A program made the translations under genes and the position numbers. A stretch of 64,000 nucleotides of DNA from the NCBI GenBank assembly GCA_016648135.1, contig JADDOH010023624.1, forward strand, positions 372,001 through 436,000, given 5' to 3'. This document shows, piece after piece, positions 54,270-64,000 of the stretch (positions are counted from its first letter, which is position 1; each line of letters opens with the position of its first letter). The notes under the pieces are model-generated. The model saw only the letters and a program-made list of their open reading frames with translations, did not search any database and had not been told where the DNA came from. The stretch is from Agrypnia vestita (lineage: Eukaryota; Arthropoda; Insecta; Trichoptera; Phryganeidae).

Positions 54270-55080
54270 AAATGAAATTAAAATTTCAAAAATTTATTCA
54301 CTCGAAATTAGTGTTCCAGTTCCAGTAATATAAATAATTTATTGTCAACCATCTTGAATCGAGTACCAATCATAAAGATGCTTAATTTAAACGGTGATGA
54401 AAGATTGGTTATTAAATTGAAAATTACTGTTTATTGAATTATGATTTTAGGTGTGTAATAGGATTTTATGTTATTGTGGATGTTTTTTCAAAAACGATGT
54501 AATTGTCAGATATTAATTTTCAAAAAACAATTCATTTGACATTCAATGCGGCTGTCAAAGTTGCACAGTTTCGAAACTTTGAATATGACACCGTTTTAGG
54601 CCGAAAATCCATAAAACTTGAAAGTGGGTAGGCACCTGGACTTTTTTTGAAAATCCACATGTTTTTTGATTCGTTGCATCATATGTCTACAATGCTGCGG
54701 CGATAAATGCCTTCGAATAGTCGTGAGACATTGACCACATTGACTCGAGACATTTATCTCTTATTTTGGCCATTGCAAACCAATATGTACTAACATTTGT
54801 ACCACTTTATGGGGTGGCAGCCGTTCGACCCGTTGTTTTTACAACACCGGGACCGATATAGGAATTTTGCTTATAAAACAGTCCTAGCTAAGCATTGCCA
54901 CTTCAAAAATAAATATTAACAATTTAACTATATTAAAGTGTTATTAATCATATTTATCATCTCCCTAGACATTGTATTAATACACATCTTTAACAAATAT
55001 GTAGATATCAATTATCACAACCACGCCAAAGAAGTATAACTTCTTCTGCATGTACACGAGTACACACTCCTTTTTTTTCA
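54270..55080. repeat. Dispersed AT-rich repeat, copy 2
   Basis: Ordered matches to 24900-25880 (caaaaatttattcactcgaa; agtaatataaataatttatt; gccaaagaagtataacttct). Ends are not defined. Confidence 0.5.
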
Positions 55081-55130
55081 CATACAAGAACTTTTTTGAG
55101 AAAATAAAAGCACATTAATGATAATCTACA

Positions 55131-55136
55131 TTTATT
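55131..55136 (-). terminator. INTS10 polyadenylation signal
   Basis: AATAAA on the minus strand, 105 bp past the INTS10 stop codon. Confidence 0.6.
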
Positions 55137-55240
55137 ATTTCAATTCATTCAAGCAAGATATAAAAATAGTAATTGTGTTGATTCTGATAAGAGATATTTT
55201 AAAATTAGAAGTTAAAATCACTTTTCATATTGCCCTGTAT

Positions 55241-56989
55241 TCACAGAAAACTCTGAAGTAAATTATTTCTTTCTTGGGTGATAAACTGAGTGATTAGATT
55301 CAAAATAGGTTCATTACATCTAGCGACTTGTGCTCGCATTGCTTGTTTAATATCTTCTTTAACACCTTTATCAGCACCACGAGTTCCAATCCTTCTTTGT
55401 CCTAAATGTTGTTGAGCATTAGGCAATATATCCAGCACAATACTTCCCCCTTGCTCACTCCATAAATACATCAACTCTTCCAAGATATCTATGTTAATTA
55501 TGTATGACTGGAAAAGTGGGTAGTGAAAAACGCCACGCAGACGAATTGCTTCCAGTAGTCGAAACAGCAGTGATTCTTCTCGAGGCCAGTCTAATTGTAA
55601 CAATACAATCATGTTACCAGCTGCTAAATCGCTAATACTTCCAACAGCCTTTATGGAGTGCAATAAAAGTTTAGCGCAGTAATGGACAATAGCAGATTTT
55701 GTCAGAGGAAGAAAATGTAAATGTCTATGAGATCCTCCAACAATTAGGCTGGGTTCTAATTGTCCTTCTACTATAGGCATCTGACTAAAAGCAACCGATG
55801 CATGTTCTAAGCATGTTGAGTACTGTGATTGACAATATGTTACTGAAGCTCTGGTTAAGCTGGCTGCAAGATTAATATCTGTCGGAGGAGGCAAAGCATC
55901 CTCAAATCTGCCTTTGAATAAGGCCATTTCCTCCATAAATGTTCCTAACCAGGGCTTTACTTGCAATTGATTTGTTAATTTCAAAAATTCTCTTTTTAAT
56001 ATTTCATTGGAATGTAAGAGTTCCCAGCAATTTGCAGCTATTAAAAATATACTTGAAGCCGCTCCAGTAATTTCTATTTCACCCTTCCGTCTTTTTGAAA
56101 GGGGCAAATCGGGATCAGAAAATGCTTCCAACAAAATTAAATTACCTCTGTTGGCATTATGCTCGTGTAGAGCCCGTAAGAGGTGAATAGTCCCACAGTA
56201 CATTGCTTGTCTGCAATCATCATCGTTTCTATGAGGAAGTAATTTTTGAAAATACCCATCCTTACTTAAGCTATTTGTGTACGTAATCAGGTAAGTATCC
56301 CATCCCAACTGCTTGCCTGTCAATTCCAAAACGTTAAATAATTTTTGCCATGGTTCTATTATATCATTTTCTTTCCCTTCATACAAATAAGTATTATAAA
56401 AGTCAATTGCTCTCACTAACAGACGAACAAGTAAACGGGGAGACTGAGGAGTTTCCAATAATGGCAACGTTTCAACAACTAGTAATCGAGCGTAGCAGTT
56501 TTCTGAGCTATGCTTTTCGGCACTCAATAATGTTTCTACCAAGCGACCTCCATGTGTAGCTACAGCATTTGGGAACCTTTTTAATAGTAAAAGTAACAAC
56601 CGACAATGTTCCATTGTGTCCTCGCTATGCTCTGCACTCGCCAATAATATTTTATGCTGAACTTCAGGTGATATTCTTTGAAACATTTGTACTAGGAAAG
56701 TATTCTCTGGTCCCTTCAGTGATGCAGTAATAGCATCTATTTCAGGCCAGAGTTGATTCGGAATTTGAGGTGAATTTATCAACACACTAAAACAATCTGC
56801 GCATTCTTGTAAACGACCAGCAGCCTTTTCCATCATGTAGGCTTCAAATTGAACATTAAAATTGGTTGGGAAAAGTGTCTTCGCAGTCAGCATCCAAGCT
56901 TTGGCTGCAAATGGATCGGTGTTTAGGTCTTCTTTCGCTCTCATAATTATATACTCTTCATCACTTAACTCCACGTTTTGAATAGGCAT
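55241..56989 (-). CDS. IntS10: Integrator complex subunit 10, single exon
   Basis: Subunit of Integrator, the nuclear complex that cleaves nascent snRNA, enhancer and attenuated Pol II transcripts; INTS10 belongs to the arm module with INTS13 and INTS14. 582 residues in one uninterrupted frame. Family landmarks in order: AKAWMLTAKTLFPTNFNVQF near residues 28-47, LLLLLLKRFPNAVATHG near 130-146, GNMIVLLQLDWPREESLL near 455-472, YIINIDILEELMYLWSEQGG near 495-514, and the C-terminal block TRGADKGVKEDIKQAMRAQV with ARC. These match the vertebrate family (NIDMLEEF...EGGK...LLPNQ; TRG..KGVKED...AM..QV.RC). Shorter than the human protein (about 710 residues), mainly in the middle. The start ATG at 56989 gives the conserved N terminus; a minus-strand AATAAA lies at 55131-55136. 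No intron: either ancestral loss or an old retrocopy that replaced the parent. Confidence 0.95.
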   Translation of the reverse strand: MPIQNVELSDEEYIIMRAKEDLNTDPFAAKAWMLTAKTLFPTNFNVQFEAYMMEKAAGRLQECADCFSVLINSPQIPNQLWPEIDAITASLKGPENTFLVQMFQRISPEVQHKILLASAEHSEDTMEHCRLLLLLLKRFPNAVATHGGRLVETLLSAEKHSSENCYARLLVVETLPLLETPQSPRLLVRLLVRAIDFYNTYLYEGKENDIIEPWQKLFNVLELTGKQLGWDTYLITYTNSLSKDGYFQKLLPHRNDDDCRQAMYCGTIHLLRALHEHNANRGNLILLEAFSDPDLPLSKRRKGEIEITGAASSIFLIAANCWELLHSNEILKREFLKLTNQLQVKPWLGTFMEEMALFKGRFEDALPPPTDINLAASLTRASVTYCQSQYSTCLEHASVAFSQMPIVEGQLEPSLIVGGSHRHLHFLPLTKSAIVHYCAKLLLHSIKAVGSISDLAAGNMIVLLQLDWPREESLLFRLLEAIRLRGVFHYPLFQSYIINIDILEELMYLWSEQGGSIVLDILPNAQQHLGQRRIGTRGADKGVKEDIKQAMRAQVARCNEPILNLITQFITQERNNLLQSFL

Positions 56990-57260
56990 TTTAATTGTAT
57001 CTAACTAATCTAATTTAAAAAATATACCAATTACGAAAAGAAAAGCAGAACCAAGAAATATCGTCTCCCACTTCCACTAATTCGGGTAAAATCGGATTTG
57101 ATTTGTTTGTTCTTAAGTTCATAGATATTTTGGTCGATATGTCAAGCACAGAATATAGACCAAAATGGACCAAAATGTCAAGTTTCAAAATGTCAAATGC
57201 TTTACAAACATAAACAAATCTCCGTATTTCATTAAAAAATTTAAAATCTATGGTTAACCT

Positions 57261-57409
57261 TAGGGATGATAAATGAAAAAAAATATCGATATATATTGAA
57301 TCGATATTTTAAAAAAGTATCGAAAATAATCGATATACATTGAGAAAATATATCGATATTTAAAAAAAAAACGATATATTGATATATCGATATTTTTACC
57401 CATCCCTAG
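57261..57409. repeat. MITE with TAGGGATG ends, ATATCGAT-rich
   Basis: Left tagggatgataaatgaaaaa, right tatttttacccatccctag; interior made of tatcgatat words. TA flanks. It lies 270 bp upstream of the INTS10 start. Confidence 0.75.
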
Positions 57410-57664
57410 TTAAACTACACGTGTAGGGATGGATTTTAACCGATTACACAATATCCGCTATTAGAGATTTGTATCTAATTGTTTCAATAATTGGTAACTG
57501 TTTTTTCCCAATTTGACAGGCAATCATCGGTACTAAACAACAGTTATGTAGGGAAGGTTGGCGGATCGTTCGAATGAAAGAGCGATTGATATTTAATGTT
57601 TATTTCTCGACCGGAGATAGGCTCCGGGAGCAAATGAAATGTACAGGTTACAGTTCTAAATGAG

Positions 57665-58005
57665 TACAGTACTCTCTTGCTAATCCGCCACCACAAAATC
57701 CCAACCATCGGCGGATTACTGAAAACAGTGGATTATAGTGTATATGTACAACAAATTGATTAAAATAACGAAATTTTGGACTAATTACCTATTTGTATTT
57801 AAAAATCAAGAAACATGTAACTTAATTACTCAGTTTTCGAAAAAAAGTGCGCCAATTTGACTTGTTTTTTACCAGAATATACCTTTTTAATAGCTTGATC
57901 ACGCATTTTACCTGTAACCATGTCACATGACGTTCCATTTTCTTGAGCCAATTTAATACAAATATCCACGCCATCTAGAGCATCTTCGGATTTGATTCGG
58001 GTGCA
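57665..58005 (-). pseudogene. pogo/Tigger-type transposase C-terminal remnant
   Basis: Minus-strand frame from 58005: CTRIKSEDALDGVDICIKLA, QENGTSCDMVTGKMRDQAIK, then KVYSGKKQVKLAHFFSKTE and stop at 57826. The end QVKLAHFF fits the PCNA-interacting box QxxLxxFF, which is known at the C terminus of pogo transposases, preceded as there by an EDAL...I helix. About 130 bp beyond the stop, acagtactctcttgctaatc resembles pogo/Tigger terminal repeats. The catalytic domain is absent and an upstream stop closes the frame. An alternative is the last exon of an unknown host gene (a tttag acceptor precedes the fragment). Confidence 0.55.
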
Positions 58006-58460
58006 ACCTAAACACAACATAAATGCAAAACATCAGCAGTTAGTTGTACTGTAATTATAAAAGAAATTATAAAAAATATCAAATACGTATATAAATGATT
58101 AAATGATCAGACAAAGAGAAATGATGAAGCGTGGAAGTCTGCCCGATCTTACGGTAGAAGTCCGACTGGTGTAGTGTCGCCATGTCCCTAGCTCGACCTC
58201 ATTGTTTATATCGTGGAGATTTTTATTGTGTTAATATAAACAAAACTCTGGTTCGAGCGATAGGTACATAGCACAGGGTTGAATAGGTACCGCTACAGTT
58301 ATATTTCAGTTACCAATCGTCGAGGCAATCAGATACAGATCTCAAATAACAGTACAATGAAAAACCGGTTAAAATAATGATTTGACATCACTTATGTATA
58401 AAGAGTACAATTCTGTGTGCGTTGTGATTATTTTAATTTAATAAAATCAACGTGATGTAA

Positions 58461-58632
58461 ACCTCTTTCCATTTAAGAAAAACGATCGAATTAGTATATG
58501 TAAGCCGTACGTAAGACGCAGATTGCTTCGTTGTGTTGGTGTTTACGGGTATAAACACCAACACAAGCGATGTGCCTCGTACGCATGACTTACACATATT
58601 AATTCGATTGTCTTTCTTAAATGTAAAGAGGT
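58461..58632. repeat. Palindromic hairpin element, copy 3
   Basis: acctctttccatttaagaaa ... tttcttaaatgtaaagaggt. Inner arms gtgttggtgtttacgggtat / ataaacaccaacaca. The right arm has a small deletion (acaagcgatgtg) compared with copies 1 and 2. Confidence 0.9.
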
Positions 58633-59166
58633 ATACGACTCTTAAAAAACACTTGTTTAGTCTTTTTGATCTGCCCTGCTTTTTAAGAGAGCGAAAGAGA
58701 GTGCTAAGAACTACTATGTATTTAGTGAGCGTACGCAGTTATTAACCGCTGCGTACAATTTACCCTACTTCCGGCGTCATTTAGAAATTCCTAGTTACTA
58801 AATAATATTTACATTTTTGGCATCTTCAAAATATCATTTAGATACCAACGAGGAAGAAATATATAGGAAAAATTATATTTTACATATTACATCAAAAATA
58901 AAATTTTCACAGCCTAAAAACTGCATAAAGTAAGAAAATTAATTGTGCCGAGTTAAATATTCTCGTAGATTAAAGGATAAAAGGATAAAATAGAATAATA
59001 GTAGATAAGATAGAGTAAAGAAAATAATAATAGAATAAAGGTTCGATGAAACGGTTTAGTCAAGTGAAATGGATAAGTGAGGTAAAATATGGTAAAGAAA
59101 ATTTATGAGTCGACTGCTGAAGACAGCAGAAGTAGACGGCATACATGAAAACCTGGCATAACCAGA

Positions 59167-59210
59167 TAAAACAAATATTGGTGGATAGCCATCCACCAAT
59201 ATTTGTTTTA
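59167..59210. repeat. Perfect 20-bp-stem hairpin
   Basis: taaaacaaatattggtggat and atccaccaatatttgtttta are exact complements around loop agcc. Confidence 0.9.
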
Positions 59211-62200
59211 TTTGCCCTGTTAGAAACTTTAACAACCGAAGATCGTGCATGAGAAGATATATAAAAGTGGACGAAGAAAACGTTGTGTTCCCGGGCAGAA
59301 GAGTGTTGCGTTCTATCCTCTCTTACTTGGAAACGGCATATAGTTAGTTATCAATAGTAAAATTTTCAACAATGTATTTACCTTACCTGAAATATAAAAA
59401 AATATTATCGAGATAAAATTTCGTTCAAAAATAACATGTCGAGTCAATATAATTCGTATGTGAAATATGAACGAGAGAAGAATAGGAATCTCAAGATGTA
59501 CATTTCTATGGATATTATTTTATTGGGTAATGTCAAAATTTCAATTTATGTCGAACCTGATGTCAGAGTGCGCTGATTAGCATCGAATGGTTGAATTATT
59601 CAATTTTATAGACTTGAGTGATTACTTAACGACCAAAGAATTGTTTCCCAGGACAATGCTTAAGTGCTTGTGACAGGTTAAAGTTTATATTTGAACAGTT
59701 GCGAGTGGATGTGCAGTGTAATGTAATCGTCGATATTTTCATTAGAATTTTTAAAATTTTGGGATTCTTTATTATCCGTGCTCTGGTAAATAACAATCAT
59801 AATTATTTCATTGGATATTTGTAAAAAAATATGTTAGCTTATAGAGGGTAACAATAATTATTTTAATACTTTATATTCAAAACACGCGTTATTTCGTATT
59901 TTTAATTCAGTGCAGATAAATCGATCGAGGAATTAAAGCTTACACAATGTATTTCTCTTATAAATTTGATATATAGTGTAGTATCATCAGTAATCAATAT
60001 CAATATATAATATTTTTTGAATATATATTTAATATATATATAAACTTTTTAAATGATGATCACATTACATTGGTTATTGACGAAAATTTGCTTTAGTACT
60101 TCTAGTATTGTAATTTTGCAGATAAAAATGAGTTAATTATTATGATCCGTAGATCAGATCTATACATCTGTTTTAATATTTTAAAAATATGGAATAGACT
60201 TATAAAACATATTTTATCTAATGTATTTCTTAGATTATTTTTAGATTTCAATAACTGCATTGCCTATCGGAAATATAATATTTAAAACTATCCAATTCTC
60301 TGTGTTACCAGTGAAGCAAGATTTTAATTGGATTAGATAAATGCCAAGAGAATTTGTACAAATGCAGGTAAGGTTTCAACATTGATCAAATTTTTTGCAA
60401 ATTAATTCAATAGGGTAATTTCACTTTTTTTAATAGAAAAAACTTTGGTTTAGTAAATACGTTTATGAAAAAGATTTTTTTTTAAATATGTACATTAAAA
60501 ATGGATTTTAAACTCCCGCCAAAATGCTTACAAGTGATGTTAGGGAACAATTTTTATGTCAATCTAACGTTTAACACGTAACAGCACACTCACATATTTA
60601 GATGTTAATTTTTTTGTTTATTTAGATGTTGTTCTTTTACAAAACAAGTCGGCTTTTTTGTATAGTGCATCCATAATGTCAGTGAAAAAGTTTTGTAAAT
60701 ATTGTATGGTACCCAAATGTAGAAATTCATTCTTGAAAACTGAAAAATGAATGCAACATTAGGGCACCAAGGTATCGGATTTTCCTTGTGAAAATCCATC
60801 CTCCATTATTTTAAACGTGTTCTTAGTCTTAGATAGTTATTTTATTAAAATAGGTCACAAACACGGCAAAATCTATATAAAAACCATGTAAACACAAATA
60901 AAAACAAAGAGAAGACGAACAGTGACCATAGAAAATAAAAAAATTACAGTGACAAACACCATAGATCACATATAGTTTATCTATAATTCTTGCTAAATAA
61001 CCTCACGACCAATCACATCGCGTTTTGATGCAATCGTATTTTTTAAGATTTTTATTATAAAAATTATGAATGAAAACATTATCCCACACCATCCATACTG
61101 AGTTACAAAATATAATTTATTTTTCTGAATCTATTTCATATATTTTCATAGATATCTGTAAAATGTGAAATTACCCTATCACATTTCTGAAAATATTGAT
61201 TTTTAGGATTAATGTGAAAAAAAGAAGTTATTTTTTGCTTAAGTTATATTCAGTCAGGTGGCCCAAAAAAAGCGATTTTTCAAGAAGTTTTCCTGAGAAG
61301 ATTTTCAAATTTAGTAATGTGAAAATTTGTACACATATTATGGTTTCTTTTAACTGTATTTTAACATTTTTATATTTGTAAAATAATAATTTTGAAAGCT
61401 GCTATAGCTGATCTCCAGCAGCTCCTCTCAAAAAAGGCATCTTGCGGTGACATTGATATCTCTGGACTGGATTATCTAAAATGAAAAAACCAAACGGATT
61501 TTGTTAAAGTAATCTTGTGATTAATTGAAGGAATAAGCAAAATATTTTTTTTTGATAAAATGGCTACTTCTCAAAAAAAAAAAAAATTTTGACTAAAATT
61601 TTGGCCTTAAATTGTTTATAAAAAAAAATATTTATCGGCGAGAAAAAACCTTTGATTAATTACTAAAAAATGTACTTAAGAAGTTTGTGTTAAAATTTGA
61701 GACTGATTGGTTGAGCTGTTTCCAAGAAATTTTTGTCATCGATTTTAAAAATACAGTTTTGAGAAAAACGTCTTTAAAGTTTCAAAAGCGCTTTACATAG
61801 AATTTTTTTTCAACTTACATCGAGTCGTCTATTCCAGGGCCATATAATACACCTTCCGCCCCTTCGACAGCTTCTAATAACTGTTTGAAGAATGTTTTTT
61901 CTTCTAATAACTCGAGTTAACGAGAAACGGACGTTTCCGAAACATGTAGTGAAACAAGTTCTCAAATATAAGTGGAAAAAAACAAAGTTGATTGGTTTAT
62001 TTCATTATTTGTTTGAGTTAGTGTTGTCTGCGGATCATTCTTCCCTCTCGTGTGCTCTCATGTGCTCTGTGGTTGGAGATTGCCACGCGCTGTTCATCCC
62101 CTCTTTCGGCATATGAATGCGCCCAAGTGAAATACCTATTGCATTTATATAATACAATAGTGATGCTGTGCCTTCATTAAATATGCCGGCAGTTATGCAT

Positions 62201-63150
62201 GCAGCCATTTCTACAGTTTTCGAACCGGCCGGAACTATTTTTGGAGAGATTTTCCATATCAGTTGATTATAGCTCTCGTTGTTGTTTTGGGTGAAACCAC
62301 CCTCATATCTTTCTAATAATTTTTTATTACTGAGATCTGTATATATTGGAACTAAGATTTCCTCTTAGATTTTGAATTTCTTCGCAGAGGCACTAAAACT
62401 ATTTTCATCGGTTTCAGCTGTTATTGGATTGAAAACATTTTTTTGATTTTTTGGTAGCGACTTACGTACGTTAGAAGATTTTCGCATTTGTCTAGAACCC
62501 TCAATCACAGGAAAAAATATAAACGAGCTCACAAGTTTACTGCTTGGCTTTGCTGTTTAGACTGAATACTAATATTTGCCAGTTTGGGGAGAGAAAAATG
62601 TAAATTTACCTTGCAGGTATAAAAATAACACTTTCATTTTAGACGTCTGAATACATTAGAAGGAAACATTTACAATGGACAGGTAAATATAAGGTACAGC
62701 GTTTATAATAGGCAGGTAAAAGTAAAAGGCACAGCATTCTAGGTAAGCGCTGCCGCTCCGGCCTTGCAAACGCTCTAACACGTGTTTACAAATATGCGTG
62801 TAACTTTGAAAATAATCGCCGGATTGACTTGAAATTTTCTGTGTGTTTACTTAAATATATGTACATTACGAAAATGAAATAAAAAAAAGATTTTTTGAAA
62901 ATTCTAACTATATATAACCCCTTAAATATAGATTCTATGTTTCATAACTTTTCACTTTCTAATACACTGATATGATTATGTATAATACACAGGGTGTTTC
63001 AGTGTATTTGCCGTGGCTGGTTGAGGCATGATTCGGCACACTTATTTGTTTAATGAAAAGCTAAAGCTGGAGTGCAGTTATAAATTTTTTTTTCTACCAT
63101 AATAATATGTTAATTTTGTAATTACTAGCGCTCAGTGGCGTGCAATGAGA

Positions 63151-63342
63151 ACAAGAAACATGCCTTTTTTCTAAGCACATATTTTGAAAAGTAACTGAAA
63201 TCAGAGATATATCTCGTAATATTCCTATAATAATATTAAAAATATTATTCAGATTTGAATATTTTAGAATATTCTGCCAGATAAATATTTAATTTTGATT
63301 TTTTTTTCCGAATATATGTTCAAATAAAAGTCATGCTTCTTG
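63151..63342. repeat. AAGCATGACTTTT MITE, copy 2
   Basis: Terminal words caagaaacatgcctttttt and aaaagtcatgcttcttg. Shares gagatatatctcgtaatatt-like and attctgccagataaatattt words with 18253-18443. Confidence 0.75.
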
Positions 63343-63519
63343 CTGCACCATTTATTCAACACCATGGTACAAGTTAATTTGTTTAAAGGCTGTGGTGGTC
63401 CGTGAACCGTGGCCAGGCTTTGTATCTTGGGGGATGATCATTGCTAAATCAATTACAAATTCTTCATTGCCCTTACCGTATTAATTTGAATTTATTGAAA
63501 AATATATTTTTATTTTAGG

Positions 63520-63662
63520 CGCCAAAAATGTTTAATTGGGCCTATGGAGGAGTAAACGGGTCTGTGCCTCGTAATTTTGGACCAGATTGTGCATACTTTT
63601 TAACTCCACAACAGCAAATCATAGAAACTATTATCGTTGTTTCTATATGTTTGTATTTTGCT
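63520..63662 (+). CDS. TMEM164: TMEM164-family protein, first coding exon (gene continues beyond window)
   Basis: Multipass membrane protein of the TMEM164 family; the vertebrate protein has been implicated in ether-phospholipid acyl transfer. The exon starts after acceptor ATTTTAG with ten bases of leader, then ATG at 63528: MFNWAYGGVNGSVPRNFGPD, CAYFLTPQQQIIETIIVVSI, CLYFA. It matches the vertebrate N terminus pattern W-x-YGGV...GPDCA-x-FL...QQ..(I/L)E, where the hydrophobic run IIETIIVVSICLYFA begins the first membrane segment. Donor GTAAGT at 63663, phase 0 or close to it. A leader exon must lie upstream, unless the ttttag is coincidental. Confidence 0.85.
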
Positions 63663-64000
63663 GTAAGTAATTCAAAAATATTAAATTATTTTTTATTAAA
63701 AATTGTAATTTTAATTGTGATGTAGCGCTGTCTGATAAATTTTTAGGTTTTGCTTTATCTAATTTCTTCCAAATGTATTTTTATATGTCAATTTAGTTCT
63801 GAGTGAGTAAAATTAAAATAGTCTGTATTTCAGATGGCATAGCTCAAATAAAGACTGAAGGCCGGTTGTTTGATCAGGCGTAAGAGTAATAGTTAAGAAA
63901 AAAGTGTAGATTTTTGCATTTTCCACCAATCAAAACACCGGTTTTCATAAAAATCTATGCTTTTTGCTTAATTATTACTCTAACTACTGATTAAACAACC
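63663..64000. other. TMEM164 intron 1, start
   Basis: AT-rich intron ending at the window edge in the MITE at 63860. Confidence 0.6.
63860..64000. repeat. GGCCGGTTGTTT family MITE, copy 4 (cut by window end)
   Basis: Left ggccggttgtttgatcagg, right ctgattaaacaacc at the very edge. Inner gtgtagatttttgcat / aaaatctatgctttttgc around ccaccaatcaaa. Closest to the 52803 copy. Confidence 0.88.

Larger units (their letters stand above)
52658..55240. other. Convergent intergenic region Taf5 / INTS10
   Basis: Contains MITEs at 52803-52950 and 53269-53640, a lone pogo-like terminus at 53090-53135 (acagtaaactctcaattgtc, taaccggat), and the dispersed repeat at 54270-55080. 53645-54265 has a weak LINE-like flavour with no readable motif. 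Confidence 0.55.
56990..63519. other. Intergenic region INTS10 / TMEM164
   Basis: 6.5 kb of AT-rich DNA. Named content: hAT-like MITE 57261-57409, pogo-type tail 57665-58005, hairpin element 58461-58632, perfect hairpin 59167-59210, MITE 63151-63342, and one ACAGGGTGTTTC terminus at 62993. 59350-62990 shows nothing I can name. Upstream non-coding exons of TMEM164 could be hidden here. Confidence 0.55.

Noticed and set aside
58006..58150. Upstream exons of a host gene ending with the PIP-box frame
   Set aside because: No splice-compatible coding sequence was seen upstream on the minus strand. The pogo-like terminus nearby favours a transposase remnant, though a host exon is not fully excluded.
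1..64000. CRISPR array, bacterial operons or phage genes
   Set aside because: Spliced eukaryotic genes throughout. The only regular arrays are tandem repeats without unique spacers.

Overview
The window is nuclear DNA of an AT-rich, repeat-dense insect genome. It has spliced genes with GT-AG introns, insect-type orthologues (a Kirre/Roughest cell-adhesion receptor, TAF5, Integrator subunit 10, TMEM164), many miniature inverted-repeat elements, LINE debris, tRNA-derived SINEs and a short interstitial run of the insect telomere word TTAGG. That word argues against a fly. The order cannot be fixed from sequence alone; a beetle or true bug is a guess from the style of the LINE debris.

Layout. 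(1) 1-30.6 kb, + strand: nine exons of a kirre/roughest (Kin-of-IRRE) orthologue, from the signal-peptide exon to the first half of Ig domain 4, with introns up to 8.5 kb full of transposon remains. The exons for the rest of Ig4, Ig5, the membrane span and the cytoplasmic tail were not found. (2) 31.8-35.0 kb: a 3.15 kb LTR retrotransposon with near-identical 0.91 kb LTRs, minus orientation, no recognisable gag or pol, ending about 290 bp upstream of the next gene. (3) 35.25-52.66 kb, + strand: the complete TAF5 gene in 12 coding exons (654 codons), with a LisH motif, the TAF5 N-terminal domain, a charged linker and WD40 repeats. (4) 55.24-56.99 kb, - strand: INTS10 as a single intronless 582-residue reading frame, converging on TAF5. 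(5) 57-63.5 kb: intergenic DNA with MITEs and a pogo/Tigger-type transposase tail. (6) 63.52-63.66 kb, + strand: the first coding exon of a TMEM164 orthologue, which runs off the window.

The genes are not a pathway. Kirre is a cell-surface adhesion receptor (myoblast fusion, axon and eye patterning). TAF5 is a scaffold of the Pol II general factor TFIID. INTS10 is a subunit of Integrator, which cleaves Pol II transcripts. TMEM164 is a multipass membrane protein.

The most interesting material is in the repeats. A hammerhead-ribozyme-like core at 5.92 kb has its predicted cleavage site on the boundary of a flanking 49-bp inverted repeat, and related CTGANGA...GAAA cores occur in other foldback elements of the window. 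Several hairpin or MITE families are present in 3-4 copies each. TAF5 has a 198-nt intron that is a multiple of three and open in frame, and a short upstream ORF overlapping its start. Most repeat assignments rest on visible TIRs and on comparing copies within the window, with no database search.
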